Positions 1 to 12,293 of a stretch of 64,000 nucleotides of DNA are shown here, piece by piece. The stretch comes from Chaetorhynchus papuensis (Eukaryota > Chordata > Aves > Passeriformes > Rhipiduridae). Both the position numbers and the translations under genes were made by a program. The first letter of the stretch is position 1; each line of letters begins with the position of its first letter. Below the pieces are notes generated by a model, which made no database searches, was not told the DNA's origin, and saw only the letters and a program-made list of their open reading frames with translations. The stretch spans positions 930,001-994,000 of the forward strand of contig VWYX01000202.1 of NCBI GenBank assembly GCA_013396525.1. Reading direction: 5' to 3'.

Positions 1-182
1 TGACTGCTGGGGAGGGATGTGAGTATAGGTACTAAATAAAATAACAGGTCACCAGCCCGTTATTTTTGGTTATGACTATTTTATGTTATTTTCACATCCA
101 AGAAAAGCATAGAGGAAATGTTTTCTGCGTTAGAGATGTGTAGTGCTACGCAGTAACAAAAGGTGATGGGAAGGTCAAGCTT

Positions 183-250
183 GGGGTCTCTTGGGAGAGG
201 GGAGACCCGTTGGGTGATGTGGGGGGGCTGGAGTTCCAAAGGGAGAGGGG
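183..250 (+). other. G-run cluster with G-quadruplex potential
   Basis: Seven runs of three or more G lie at 183-186, 193-195, 199-202, 212-214, 221-227, 241-243 and 247-250. One loop of nine bases and one of six make any quadruplex less stable than the strict short-loop type. Confidence 0.45.
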
Positions 251-723
251 TTCTGGCCTCTCCTCTTCCATGGCCGAGGAGATGCTGGTTAGACAAGGGA
301 GTCATTTTTAATGTCAGCAGCAGCACTAACTGAAGAAAGGGTGTCAAGGTAAAGGGAGGAAGAAAGGAGAGCATGGCTGTAAAATTATTCCCAGTTTGTT
401 GTAAGGAAAGATTTGAATCTGCTATACCTGTCAGCAAAGCCATAAAAGAGAAGATGAACCACCTTATTATAGATTATATAGCTCTCTGAGTTTTTATGAT
501 TTCACTGACAGCCAAACACCAAATGAAGATTTTTTTTTTCCTCTCCTCCAATGTACATGAGATGGTTTATGGTCTAGCCCTCTTTCCCTCCCTTATGCTT
601 TTATCTCTCCATACTCGTTATGTCCTCCCCAAAGCTCTCCCTTTTCCCTCCCTGCTTCCATGTAAATGAGTCAGCAACATTTTCTGCTAAATATTCTAAT
701 AATTTGCCTACTCTGTCTCTCTT

Positions 724-739
724 AAAAAAAAAAAAAAAA
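724..739. repeat. Poly-A tract (16 A)
   Basis: An uninterrupted run of 16 A follows a long pyrimidine-rich stretch (about 575-723) on the plus strand. No retrocopy body is recognisable beside it. Confidence 0.95.
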
Positions 740-1905
740 GAAAAATGGTACTCTTTTGAAGTAGGTGTATGTAGGCTGGTGAGAGGTTTGAGCTGTGCAA
801 CAGCTCTACCTGCCACCACAGCTTGTAGAAAAATAAAAACAAATCATTATTTCTTTGCTGCCACTAATCATGGGGCCTCATCTGTGTACTCTTCTTATGG
901 ATGAACTCTTTGGTAATAAATACATCACTTTGACAAGGTCATCTCACCCTAACAGGAACATTTTGCAGCTCACCAGCAAAGGGACAAAAAAAGGAAGAGA
1001 CCGTGCCTGTCAGAGCTTCTGCATCCTGCCGCTTTTCTGTACAGAGACTCCCCAGCTTTAATTCACAGTTTCCACATGCACCTACAGCTTCCATCAGCCT
1101 TTCCTCCATGTACATCTTGGTGGTGATTAGGGGTAAATCACTTTATCCAAGACAACATCTGTCCTCTCTGGCAGGAAAAATGCACCCTCAGAGTCGGAAA
1201 GATGATTCCGGGGGGCTTCCAGATGTATGGTGGCAGCCCTACAGCTTCCATCCATGCTTCACCTTCTTAGAAGGGAGTGCTGATTGTCCCATAGCATAAG
1301 TGGGAGCAGAGGATCCTCAGCTGTGCTGTGCCACTGGCAACTGGCCACTTGCAGACATATGTCCTGGAACAGTGACAGGAATTGCCCGTGATTCCACCCC
1401 CCGACATCTGTGCCACTGATTGTGAGCTCCACAAATGCCACTTGAAATTCAGGGGCAGCTGTTGAGCTCTGCTGCTGACCCTTGCTGAGGCTGTTCTGCT
1501 GCAATAGGCAGGAACACTTCCCTTTTGATGACAGATAGGACTCTTGGTGCTAGCTAAATTAAAAATAACTGTATTTTTTTTTTAAGTGCTGACTAGTAGA
1601 ATATTAGGAAGTTATTATATAATAACTACCTGTAAAGTCACTTAATACAGGTCAGTTTGAAATGTAGCATAAATACGAATGTATTGGAAGCTGGGGCTTG
1701 TGTGTCTGAAGTCTGAGATTCCTTGGGTTGCCTAAAGCAAAACTCTTCAAACTTACTTGGAGCTGGAGAGTTAGTGCTTTTTAAAAAATGTACCTGGGTG
1801 CTTTTATCGTATGGGGACTAAGCATGGGAACCTAATTTCTACGTCTTTAAAATCAGAATATTAATATGTAATAAACTCAAAGAACTTGGAGGTATTTAAA
1901 TAATT

Positions 1906-1920
1906 AAAAAAAAAAAAAAA
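1906..1920. repeat. Poly-A tract (15 A)
   Basis: A run of 15 A follows an AT-rich segment. There is no flanking direct repeat to suggest a retroposed sequence. Confidence 0.95.
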
Positions 1921-2342
1921 GCTGTAGAATATATTGAGAAATAGCATTGAAACTGCTTCCAGCCTGCTGTATGAGGTACCCAGATGTAGATGTGCTTCAG
2001 GAACATAGGTGAATATTACACTTTGATTTATGGCAGCAGATAGGATTATCTTTATGAAGATTTTAATACCAATTGCTTTCAGAAATGTACATTGAAAGTT
2101 TTTTCATTAGTGTTCGCATCTTAGAGATTTTAATTTTGCTTCTTGTTTTCCTTTGATTGCTGCTCCTACTCTCTTCTCTCTAATACATCAGTAGCAGCCA
2201 GGCTGCTGAGGTCACAATTAATATAAAGAATTCCAGCATTTTTCTTTTCTATTACTCCAGCATGGAGGTTGACTCTGTGACTGACTCACCAGCTGGTAGA
2301 GGTGATAAAATAGCAGGTTACAATTTTATAAATAATGTTAAA

Positions 2343-2364
2343 ATATATGTATATGTATATATGT
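2343..2364. repeat. TA/TG microsatellite
   Basis: Alternating purine-pyrimidine sequence of TATATG/TATG type in an AT-rich context. Confidence 0.8.
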
Positions 2365-2404
2365 TGTGTTCTGACAGATACATTGAACCCATTTGAAGTA
2401 ACAG

Positions 2405-2438
2405 TCCATCAGCTTTCCAAGGTGGAAAAGCTGATGGA
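2405..2438. repeat. Near-perfect short hairpin
   Basis: TCCATCAGCTTTCC (2405-2418) pairs with GGAAAAGCTGATGGA (2424-2438) across a 5-base loop, with only one extra A in the right arm. The 14-bp stem is too short for a typical microRNA precursor and the pairing does not extend outward. Immediately downstream, ATGGATCCAT (2434-2443) is itself a palindrome. Confidence 0.75.
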
Positions 2439-3316
2439 TCCATTCTCAAGCCTCTGTTTCAGTGACAGCTGTCACTACAAAACAAATGCAGCTTGTTGTT
2501 TTTGAGGGGAGGGAATAAGGTGTGCTGCAGTGTGTGGGCTGGAAAATACCTCTGGGTTTGTTCAAGGAGGTCATGGTTAAAGAATATTCCCAAAACCTGG
2601 ATTCCTTGCCAATTAGCTCCTTAGCAGGCAGTGCTATCACCCCTTCTGTGCCCATAGCATTCTTCCAGGGCTCCCTCTCCAAAGCCAGGGCTGCACTTCA
2701 GGGTTCAGACATTGTCCAAAGCAGCTCTGAGCCATGACACCCGGGCACTTCCTTTTGGATTGTCCTTGATAATGGTGCTGTCCCTGGCTGAAAGTGCAGC
2801 CTGCCTGGAAAAGCAGGGAAGAACACATCCAATTAAAACCTCTGGGGTTTGTGCATTTGTTTTTATTTTTCCTGAACGAACTGCTCAAATAATCAGTCTG
2901 CTGCTTAATTAAGCTTTCAATTGGGACAGAAGCAACCAAGATCAAGCATAATTTTTCTCTTTTTTTCTGGCCTTTCAATTTTCTTCTCTCTCCATCTTTG
3001 TTATTGTGCTGTGGGTACCCTGTCATTAGACTGGAAGAAACTTCTTTTCATCACCACAGCAGGACTGTTGAGTACCAGCGTAGCAAAGAATACTCAGTGG
3101 CAAAGTAATGCATCAGTTGCATCTTATTTTCACTGCATCTGTATCTAGGATTTTGTGCTGTTCAGGAGAGTTGTTTGCAAATTAGAATTGTTTGTTCATT
3201 TTACTAATGAAATGCTAATTAAAAGACAAAAATATAGTTACCACTGGCAGATGGGCCTTGGAACCAAACTGCTTTTTGATCATGGAAGGGACCAGGGCTA
3301 TTAAGAGTTACCTTAA

Positions 3317-3335
3317 TTTTTTTTTTTTTTTTTTT
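3317..3335. repeat. Poly-T tract (19 T)
   Basis: An uninterrupted run of 19 T. No adjoining SINE, LINE or retrocopy body is recognised on the minus strand, where this would read as poly-A. Confidence 0.95.
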
Positions 3336-4300
3336 AAGAAACATGTATTAACCATTCAAATGAATATGTCTAACTGCTAAATAATTACAATAGGTAGCTG
3401 CAGTGTTCTCTCTGCACCTGCAGTGATTAGAATTAATACCTGTTCTGTATCAAACTGCAAACCTTTCTGTTGTACTTATCAAAACATCTGTCTCACTTCT
3501 CGATTTCCAAAGCTCCCTGTACAGTAGCTACAGCAGCACCAGGTCCACAGTGTCATCTCATGCACAGCGGTCAGTCATTTCATTTGCCTTTTTCTACTTT
3601 TTCTTTCATCATTCTCTTTGTAGTTGAATCAGCCTCTGCTCCTGGAACCTGGGGTCAGAGGGATTTTGTAATGCCGTGTGTTAAACCCTTCCAGCTCTGT
3701 ATTCTGAACTCAGGGTTAGATCTGCCCTCTTATCCTCACTTCCCTCTCTTATGATTTCCCTGATCCTGAGCACTGAGCTCCTCGGGAGGTTTCACACTGA
3801 TGTTCATTGTAGCCTCAGACGTTTCAGAAACCAGCTCTGGCAGGACTGCTTTGCTGGGGAATCCTGAAAATCCAGCATGAGCTTTATGGGGAGGGAAGTA
3901 CCTGCAACGTGCAGCACTGAAAACCAAAGGGGAAATCAAACCTCATGGATCTATTTGAATAATTAAATGGTGCATTCAGCAGCAAGGAGCGTGTTACCTG
4001 ACTGCCTGAGATGTGCCGTGGCCTCCTTAGGCTAAGGGACTGCAGCCTCCTTAGCCTTTGCCCCTTGGCAAGAGCTACTTAGTGCTTGTTGTGGTCATGG
4101 CTTTTTACAGCTTGGATTCTGGCCAGCTGGAAGTTTCCTGAGACCACAAATCCATTTCACTTAGGCCAGTGGACATCCATCAAATGCTAACAGTGTATGG
4201 TGCACGCTCTCATTTGTTCCATCCAGTTGCTGTTTGTGGAGACATTTGGATAGGGAAGGGCATGGGCCTGGGCAGGCTCTACGTAACATAAACAATCTGA

Positions 4301-4325
4301 TGTGTGCATATATAGATATATATAT
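4301..4325. repeat. TG/TA microsatellite
   Basis: TGTGTGCA runs into an imperfect TATATAGATATATATAT tract. Confidence 0.8.
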
Positions 4326-7300
4326 GACACCTATAACCTCTCCCTCAGGCTGACTGTTTGTCAGGCAGGACAGCTGAATTGCCATGAGCATTCATGCATA
4401 TCAGAATCCTCAGTAAATGCTTAGAACGTGGTTTATTGAAAGTGCTGTTAACTTAAGGGCAAGGCCTTATTTCTGGGTTGTCAGGAGGTACAGATACCTG
4501 CTGGTGGGAGAGTAATTACTGATAGCCTTGCCTCGTCCCTCTGTTTATCTGGTCCCTGTTACTGCTTCATGAACTTGACAGGAAAAATACAGATTTCCCA
4601 CTTTGCCGTGAGAGGAGGTGGGAGAAAACCAACATAAGGTGAGACAGATCATCATTTTAAACATACCTTAAGAGGCAAACGAATATCAGAGGATGTGTTA
4701 CCAAAAATCCCTATGTGAAGCCATTGCCAGTTTTCACTGAAGTTCAGTGATGTATCTGCTCTAAAGAATTAACCTCTGAATGCTTCCTTTTATTGATGGC
4801 ACGAGGACGGGGTTTTTCGATGTGGGGATTTTTTGGGAGATGATTGTGAACTCGTGCCCTTGTCCTTAGAGTGGTACAGCCTACTTTAATCACTAATCAA
4901 AAGGTCTAAATCCCCCCAAAAGATCATTATTTGTTGTGTTGATCCGCAGAGGATCTGTGCAGTAGGGAGAAAATGGTGTGTGGGTTTCCTTTCATTTACA
5001 AAAATGTGGCTAAAGAGGCTGCCTCGTGCTCCCTTTGTCATGCAAAAGCGGTCATTGACTTCACTGGAACCACTTGTGTGAACATCCAGGGATTTGCATA
5101 AACAGCTTCTGGGCAATTGACAGATTTTTACCTGGGAACTGAAATCCCACTGACTAATCTGAATTTCTGATTACTGGGAATATGAAACACCCTTTGCTCA
5201 GGGGTGGCCTGTGGAAAGCTCAGCTGTGCAGCTCAATGTGAAGTCTTTCCTGGGAAAGCTGAAAACGAGAAAAGGCAAATGCAGACTGTCTGGGTGCTTG
5301 GTATGTTTTGATTTAATTCGAAGTTTTATGTTTTCCTGCCTGTAGCCAGGGGAGATTAAGCTGCAGGTGGTTTTCCAGATGAGCAGGTGAGAGCTGCTCT
5401 GAGTTCCATCACCTGCAGTCCTCAGGAAGTGTCTGCTGCAAGACACCAGTGCAGATCTTGAGTGGGGACATTATATTCCTTATTCAAGCAAACCACAATG
5501 AAATAACTCAGTTTAAAACTTCTAATTTTACTATTTTGTAATATATTTCTACATGTAGATAACATTAGTCATAAACTCTCTTTATAAATAAAGGAATGCT
5601 GCTTTTTAGACCTTTATAAGAGCCTGAGCTGGGCCCAAGTGAGGCCTCAGGAACTGCTGGCTGTATAGTACAGGTTCTGTAACGTGAATAATATCTCCCA
5701 CTTGTGCTTCATTCACATCTTCTGGGCTGCACATTTTAAGGAAATTCTAGCTGCACAGTTTTGTACAAGGATAGTTCCTCCACGTGAAATAATAGAATTT
5801 TTATGGGGTTGCACTGAATCACAGATCAAGTGGTGTGGGGGTTGGGGGAAGTGAAAAAATAATAGTAAACAAATTGAAAAATGAATGAAATTGCCATTCT
5901 TCGATTTGTTCTTCTCTAACAACATCTTTTAATGTCTGTAAATAATGCAAGAAGACAGGGCATTTTCTTCAGGAAAGAATGACTTCTGCAAAGATCTTTC
6001 AGTGCTACATTTCTGACGAGGTGTTAATGCAAATTTTTAGGGAGACTGGTAGGACTTGTAAATACGGCTGACAAGGATATTTTCCAGTCTGTTGCCACCT
6101 TTGTCATTTTCTGTATGACACAGTTCTGTGTGTCTCTGCAGGTCCTTACAAACGTGGATTAAGTGGCAGAAAATCCCGGGGAACAAGGTGTGATGTGCCT
6201 GTCCCTCTTTTTAAAAACAAGTTAAAAGCAACACGAAAGTTCACTTTTATACTGAGTCTTTTAAAATTTGAGAAAAGATAAGTTTTTCCTATTGGAGATA
6301 AGTTGCTTAAATTATTTCAAAATATTTCGGCTGAGACTGAGAAGAATAGGGGAAAATGTGATGGAGTGGGAGATTCAGGGAGTTTTAATCAACTGAATAA
6401 AGACACTTTATAATGACAGTCAATCCTAACAAAAACTGTCACTATAATTCACCTATAATGACTCTCCACAGAGAGAGCTGTCAATACCAATCTAGTTTAA
6501 TAACAGCCTCCTACCAAACAAGAAATGTTTGTCCTGAGTGTGTTTTATAGAGCAGGTGAATGGTTTTGTAATGTTATGTGTAAATCAGTGTATTTCCATT
6601 ATTATCTCAGAGTTTTCTTCAGGCCAGTGCCTCTACCCATCTCTTTTTTTTAAAGTTAGAAATTAATTGGTGTTTAAATTATTTCAGATAAGGGTTTTGT
6701 TTCTCTTTGTGGTACCATATATTTGTACAAAAGGTGGGAGGCCACTCATTATTTGAGTAGCAGAAATTTTACTGTGACACGGGTATTTGTTATTAAATTA
6801 CTTCTCCAAGATAGATCCCTTTTAAACTCTATTCAATTTCTTTTAAGCCTGAGTAAAAATATCCAAGGGGAGCTGGAACTGATATAATTCAATCCAAATA
6901 TGAACTGTTGTTTTGTAGTAAACTTTCTAAGTGATATCTCAATATTTTGATTTATTACAAGATACATATATTAAATAGTAAACATAGGTATTATAGACAC
7001 ACAAAATTTTAGTCATCATTTTTCATTTCCCTTGTAAATGTATTTGGGGCTCAAATGATGTGCGTAAGCACTCTCATAATTAATTACTGTAGTTGACAAA
7101 TGCCTTTTAGGTAACTCTTCCTCATCCTCCTCTTTCAGAAGTTTACCTACTGTTGCAGAAAAGGGAAAAATCAAAAAATATTTCCAACAATCCTCTGGTA
7201 AACTGCCATAAGGAATATTTATTTTGTAAGTGGTGAATGGAAGACTTCAGACTTTGTCAGGGTTGAAATTGCACCCAGTGTACAAAAAAAAAATGGTTAC

Positions 7301-7349
7301 GGCTGCATTATCCAGTGCTAGCAGGAAATGAAATGGAATTTTGCATTTT

Positions 7350-7392
7350 ATGGTAATAAATGGTACTTAATGGTACCCATTTTTATTACCAT
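7350..7392. repeat. Imperfect 17-bp hairpin
   Basis: The arms 7350-7366 and 7373-7392 pair around a 6-base loop (TTAATG). About 17 base pairs form, with a one-base and a two-base bulge in the right arm. The tip is GGTAC/GTACC. It could be a remnant of a small inverted-repeat transposable element or simply an AT-rich foldback. Confidence 0.65.
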
Positions 7393-9583
7393 TAGTAATA
7401 AGTCCCTTGTTTACCCTAAGATCTTGTGGAATTTTGCTCACCTAAAGATCCTAAAAACACTCCTTCACAAACCCAGTGGTACAGAATGGTTTGCAATTTA
7501 AGGAACCCCACAATGTTTCACTGCAATTCTGAGTTTAAGAGTTATTTGTTGTTTTGCATGTAGAAAATCAAATCTGGCAGCAGCAAACTGTCCTAGCTCC
7601 TGTTAAATATTGGCCTTTGCTTGGAGTAATCACAAATATTTCCAGAAAATGATTTTCGGTTGCCAAATAATCACAATGAAATTTTAGGCAGGAGTAGCTA
7701 GGCTGTGATTCTCCGTTGACTTTGCCCAAAAGTTTCTGTTTATAAACCCCAAGTTTTTAATTAAACACCACAAGCCCTGGTGTGACTTGAAGGAGAGGAC
7801 CATGTGGTGTTTCTGTAGTAAGTCTTTATCAGGATTTTGGACAGAGCTAAAAGACTTTCTACCCATTTATCATTGCTAATAACAGCCATGCCCTTGTCCC
7901 ATGCTATTGACAAATGATTTTGTTTCAACACCTGTATTGGCATTTTGGCAACCCTTCAAATGCACTGAGGCACTGCCTTCATTAGTGTAATGAGAAATAC
8001 ATTTACATTTCATGCTGGAGAAGACAACTTGCTGAGAGCTATATTTATGTAACATAAGGTTGCTCAAGTATTTTAAAAATATGAGCATATGCAATAAGTT
8101 ATTGTTCAAGCTGAAAATACCGTTGTGTGTCCTAATGAATTTCAGGTGTTGTAGCTAAATGTACCTTTGGTACTAATAATCTGAAAATGTGTCCTTGCTG
8201 CATTATGGCAGAAACACATTTTCAGTTTTTCTTTTTAGGTAAAATTACCCTTTGAATAACTTCTCAAGAGTATTCTATTAGGACTGGCAATTCTTGTTAT
8301 TAAAAGTAAATATTTAACCTGTTCTCAAGCACCTTGAGTAGTAAAAATTGGAGAAGGTGCATTTCAGACAAATAACCTTTATTTTAAAGAACTGGGGCCA
8401 CCTGGATTTGGCAGCACACGTAAAGTGAATGGAGCCTTTTAAGTAAAATGATGCAACTGAACTAAAGGCTTTTGATAATTAGGGAACAAATCCAGTGCTT
8501 GTAGTTAAGTGAGTCTTACACTGACATCAGTGGAGATGACTTAAGGCTGAAGATAATAAGAAAAGCTTAACCTGACAGAAAGTGTCTCTCCCAGCTGTGC
8601 TTCAGACTGCATGAAAAGCTGTGTAATAAATAAGAACAATTAATAAGGAAAGAAACAGAAGAAACAAGGCCTAAGCCTTTCACTACTTTATGTATCAGAG
8701 TAATGAGCTTAGTGAGTGTCAGGAATTAACACAACATCCTTTTAGGTTGAGTCTTTACGTTGGGTTTAGAAGGTTTAGAGAAACACTGCCAGTTTAGGAA
8801 CAAAGATCAGTATTTTCTGTTTCAGGACTGAGGCAGTAATCTCAGAAATCTAAAGCAAACTGCTTTAGCTACTAAGAAAAAGAGAGAAAATCTTTCAAGG
8901 AACCTAAGAGATAGATCATACTTCAGAAACAATGTGCAGTGCCTCACAGATCACATAATATTTCCAAGCAGTGATTCTAACTGGTAAAGCAGCCCAAAGA
9001 GCATCTCGATGGAAGTGAATTCAGCAGCTTGAATTTTAAGTGGTAAAGTAATAAAATCTGGGTTTGTACTGCAGGACTTAAAAGTAGACTGTAACGTAAA
9101 GTGGGCAATACTAGGACCACTCCATTAGAAAAACAAAAATACCATACATTTATATTTATTGTCCAGATATATATCTCATCAAATTTGTCAAACGTGTTAT
9201 TTTTCACCAAGAACTGTATAGATAGATCTCTGTTCTTCCACTTCATTTGTAAGTAGTCACTTAACAATGCAGCATTTCAAATCTGAAAATCCCATCAAAA
9301 TCAGTGAAACAGTTGTGAAATTTTTGCAGATTGGGCACAACTTTTGTGCCTCCTCATCGTGTCAGTACTTGAGAAAAGATAAGAGGCATCATTCTTCAAG
9401 GCCCTATAAATGTGAAAGGCACTTCTCAGGCTTGAAATGATAAGTGATACTGGGAAGTTGTAATAACTTGGAAACTAGAACAAAATTTGGGCAGAATTAT
9501 CTCCGTGGTCCTGTTTCCTAATTCTCCTCGGAGCAGTTTGGAAACTCAAAGGGAACATGCATTTCGTTTGCTTTATTTTTGCA

Positions 9584-9642
9584 TTTTTTTTTTCTCATTT
9601 TTACCCTTTTTACATTTTTCTCATTTTCTCTTACCCTTTGTC
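9584..9642. repeat. Pyrimidine tract with imperfect duplication
   Basis: A run of ten T (9584-9593) is followed by two imperfect copies of a unit built from TTTCTCATTTT and TTACCCTTT (about 9591-9610 and 9617-9640). The whole tract is almost pure pyrimidine on the plus strand. It could serve as a polypyrimidine tract, but no downstream exon is evident. Confidence 0.7.
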
Positions 9643-11110
9643 TCGTGGTTGTGTAGATCACCCTGATGGATCACAGCTGGTGCCCTGCTGGTGTTAAGGC
9701 CCCACAGAAATGTGCAAAGAATTCACTGGCTGAGCAAATAATTCTCCATGGTGGGGGTTTTCATTCTGAACTCCCAATTCTCAGAATTTATTGTAAGGTT
9801 TTGCACATTCAAATACGTTTTTCCTAGGTAGAAAATTAAATTACAGAAATGGAACTATTATTACAGTTCTGTACAGGAGTGCTAATAATATCAAATATAT
9901 AGTTCTTAGGGGGAAAATTCAAATATAGTGGGTGATTAGAGTGGTATTACTGGCTGGCAAACGAAAAGTCACTGTAAGCTGAACAGCAGGATGTAAGGAT
10001 ATTGTGGTGAATTATAAAAACATTTGGCACATTGCTAGAGTTCCTCTCTATGGTGTTGTGTTATCTCATTTCAAATGTTGTAATTAAAACTGAACAAACT
10101 TTGAATTAATGTAGCTGAGACTTATCTTCCCAAATGCACTCTTAAAATTTTCCTCTGTCCTTATTTTGCATAAGAGAGATTTGGAATAGAGAATTGTCCT
10201 AAGGTCCTGGAATCTCTGCAAGCTCAGTTCAGAATCAGTGTTATTGCTCAGGCCTTTATCAAATGTTTACCACACATAACGAGGCTGGGAAAGAGATTGT
10301 GGATTTGTTAATTTTGAATATTTCAAAGTAGATGAGAAGTGCACTTGATGTGAGAGCCAAGGGGGAGAACTGTAAAGGAACTGCATGTATACTTCATACT
10401 TTTCCAGTAACAGAAGCAAAGCAATGTTTGTAATACAGTTTGAGCAGGAGGTGCTGCCGTTTTAAACCTTGGGAGAGGTGAAATAAGGAGCTCCTGGAAC
10501 CCGCTTGTTCAGTCTGTTATTGCTATGGAAGCCTTAGCTGAGGAAACTCCGTTTGTCACTCCTGGAAGGTGGTAAAGGAATGCTGTTCACATAAGGAGTC
10601 TCCAAAGTAACGCCTGGAAATCAAAACCAGCAGGACATGTCTTTGAAAGCTTCTCTTCCACTTTTACTAAAGTTTTTTCTTCCTGCACAAGTTCTGCAAA
10701 GTCAGGCATGAATCTGGTTCTTTCTGCAGTGCCTTCCATCCAGCTCTAATCTCCTGGTTTTTTTAAAAATGCATGTCTTGAGTAAGTGCTGGTGAAGGCC
10801 TGGGCCCTTGGTAGCAGTCAGCAGGTGATTAACTGAGCCTCCCTGACACTTTAAAGGGTGGATGATGATTTCAGCTTCTCCAGCTGCACCATGATCAAAT
10901 GGAGTTCCCAAACTGTCCAGTATTGACTGACAAAAAGTTGATTTCCCCAAGGCTGCTCTGACTAAATTGATGGCACAGCTCTGACAGACAAGAGTTTGTA
11001 TGTGTATTTAATTTATGTTTGTGTTAGCTTCCTTTCTTCTGTTGCCTTGGGACTAACCACGACAGTCAGTTTCGTTAACAGGGCCAGTGGAGGTTTTCCC
11101 CATCTGCTGA

Positions 11111-11125
11111 TTTTTTTTTTTTTTT
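11111..11125. repeat. Poly-T tract (15 T)
   Basis: A run of 15 T, about 580 bp before the duplicated T cassette at 11.7 kb. Confidence 0.93.
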
Positions 11126-11705
11126 AATGTCTGTTGATCCTGTTGAGGAAGGACAAAATCTTGAGTGAACTTAGGCAAGAGGTGACACTGCCAGGCGTTC
11201 CATTTTTCGGATCCTTCCTTAATACTGAATGTTATTTCCTATATTTAGATTATTCAGTTGTAGAGGATACAACTATATTATATATAGGCATGTATAGAAA
11301 ATATTCCTTCGGATCAGCAAAAGATAATTACAGGACCTCTACAAATTCAGTAATGCATACGAGTAGTCTGGTACTAATTTAGTGCTATTTGAATTTTTAA
11401 ACACTTAGAAGCATATTAATACACTAGGCAGCAAAAAAAGGAGAACAAAGACATCTCTTGTTCAGTTCTGCCTCAAAGAATTTTGTAGCAAAGCTTTGTG
11501 CCTATTCCGGGTTGTATCTTTATAGCCAGAGATCAGTTTTTCCCACAGAATATTGGTTTCTTCATTCCTGGTGCATAATTTTGGCTAGCCAAAGTTGTTC
11601 ATGTCTTTCCTGGGTTTCATGTAAAATTTTAGAAAGGAATTGGTACTGTTTTATACCGCAATTCAAACTGTGAAGTATTTTCAGGAGACGTTGTTGGGAT
11701 TTGAG

Positions 11706-11794
11706 TTTTTTTTTTTTTTTTTTTGTTTTTTTTCCTCTTTCTCCCAGTTCTTCCTGTGGTGCTTCCATTTTTTTTTTTTTTTTTTCTTTTTTTT
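11706..11794. repeat. Duplicated poly-T cassette
   Basis: Two T-rich blocks share the same internal design: T19-G-T8 at 11706-11733 and T18-C-T8 at 11768-11794, separated by a 34-bp pyrimidine-rich spacer. Length polymorphism is likely. Confidence 0.9.
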
Positions 11795-12257
11795 AAGATG
11801 AAATATCACAACCCTAGATAACTTAATCTGCAGTCAATAGCAGTAGGGCAAATGTTCATACATTTTCTGTTGATGACATTTTAACAGCCCCTTGTGTTTC
11901 CTGTTTATTCAGGTTAGACTTGCAATTGTGCCCTGTCCTGGCCATAGAGCTCTTAGGTTATTGTGTCATTGTGTGGAAACTGAGGGTGTCTCTTGTCATG
12001 TGAAAGCTTGTGTTGAAAGTCATAAAAGGAACAAGAATTTTTGGGTTTAAGGCATGAACTAATATGGCAAACTCACAGGGAGCCCTCAGTGACTCTTCAG
12101 TGGAATGCCAGTGCCTTCCTGATGCCTGCTTGTTGCTCCTTTCCCTCCTGAGTCCTCAGGTTTCACCTCCCCACATAATCCCGAAGCTCGGAAGGGACCC
12201 CCTGCTGTTCCCTTGGCTCCTGCTGGGGACCTGAGCCCTCGGCGTGCCATTGCAGCT

Positions 12258-12293
12258 CCTGATTTACAGTTCAGCCCTGATTTACAGCTCAGC
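12258..12293. repeat. 18-bp tandem duplication, two copies
   Basis: The units at 12258-12275 and 12276-12293 are both CCTGATTTACAG followed by T or C and TCAGC, with a single mismatch. They lie in a GC-richer stretch (about 12.1-12.7 kb) with no supported gene. Confidence 0.9.

Larger units (their letters stand above)
1..9583. other. Non-coding stretch, simple repeats and two hairpins only
   Basis: AT-rich DNA with dense stops in all frames. It holds the G-run cluster near 200, poly-A/T tracts (724, 1906, 3317), TA/TG tracts (2343, 4301) and foldbacks at 2405 and 7350. The longest open frames (about 120-130 codons at 81-443 and 2637-3026, minus) have no recognisable domains or splice context. 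Nothing else can be supported. Confidence 0.7.
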
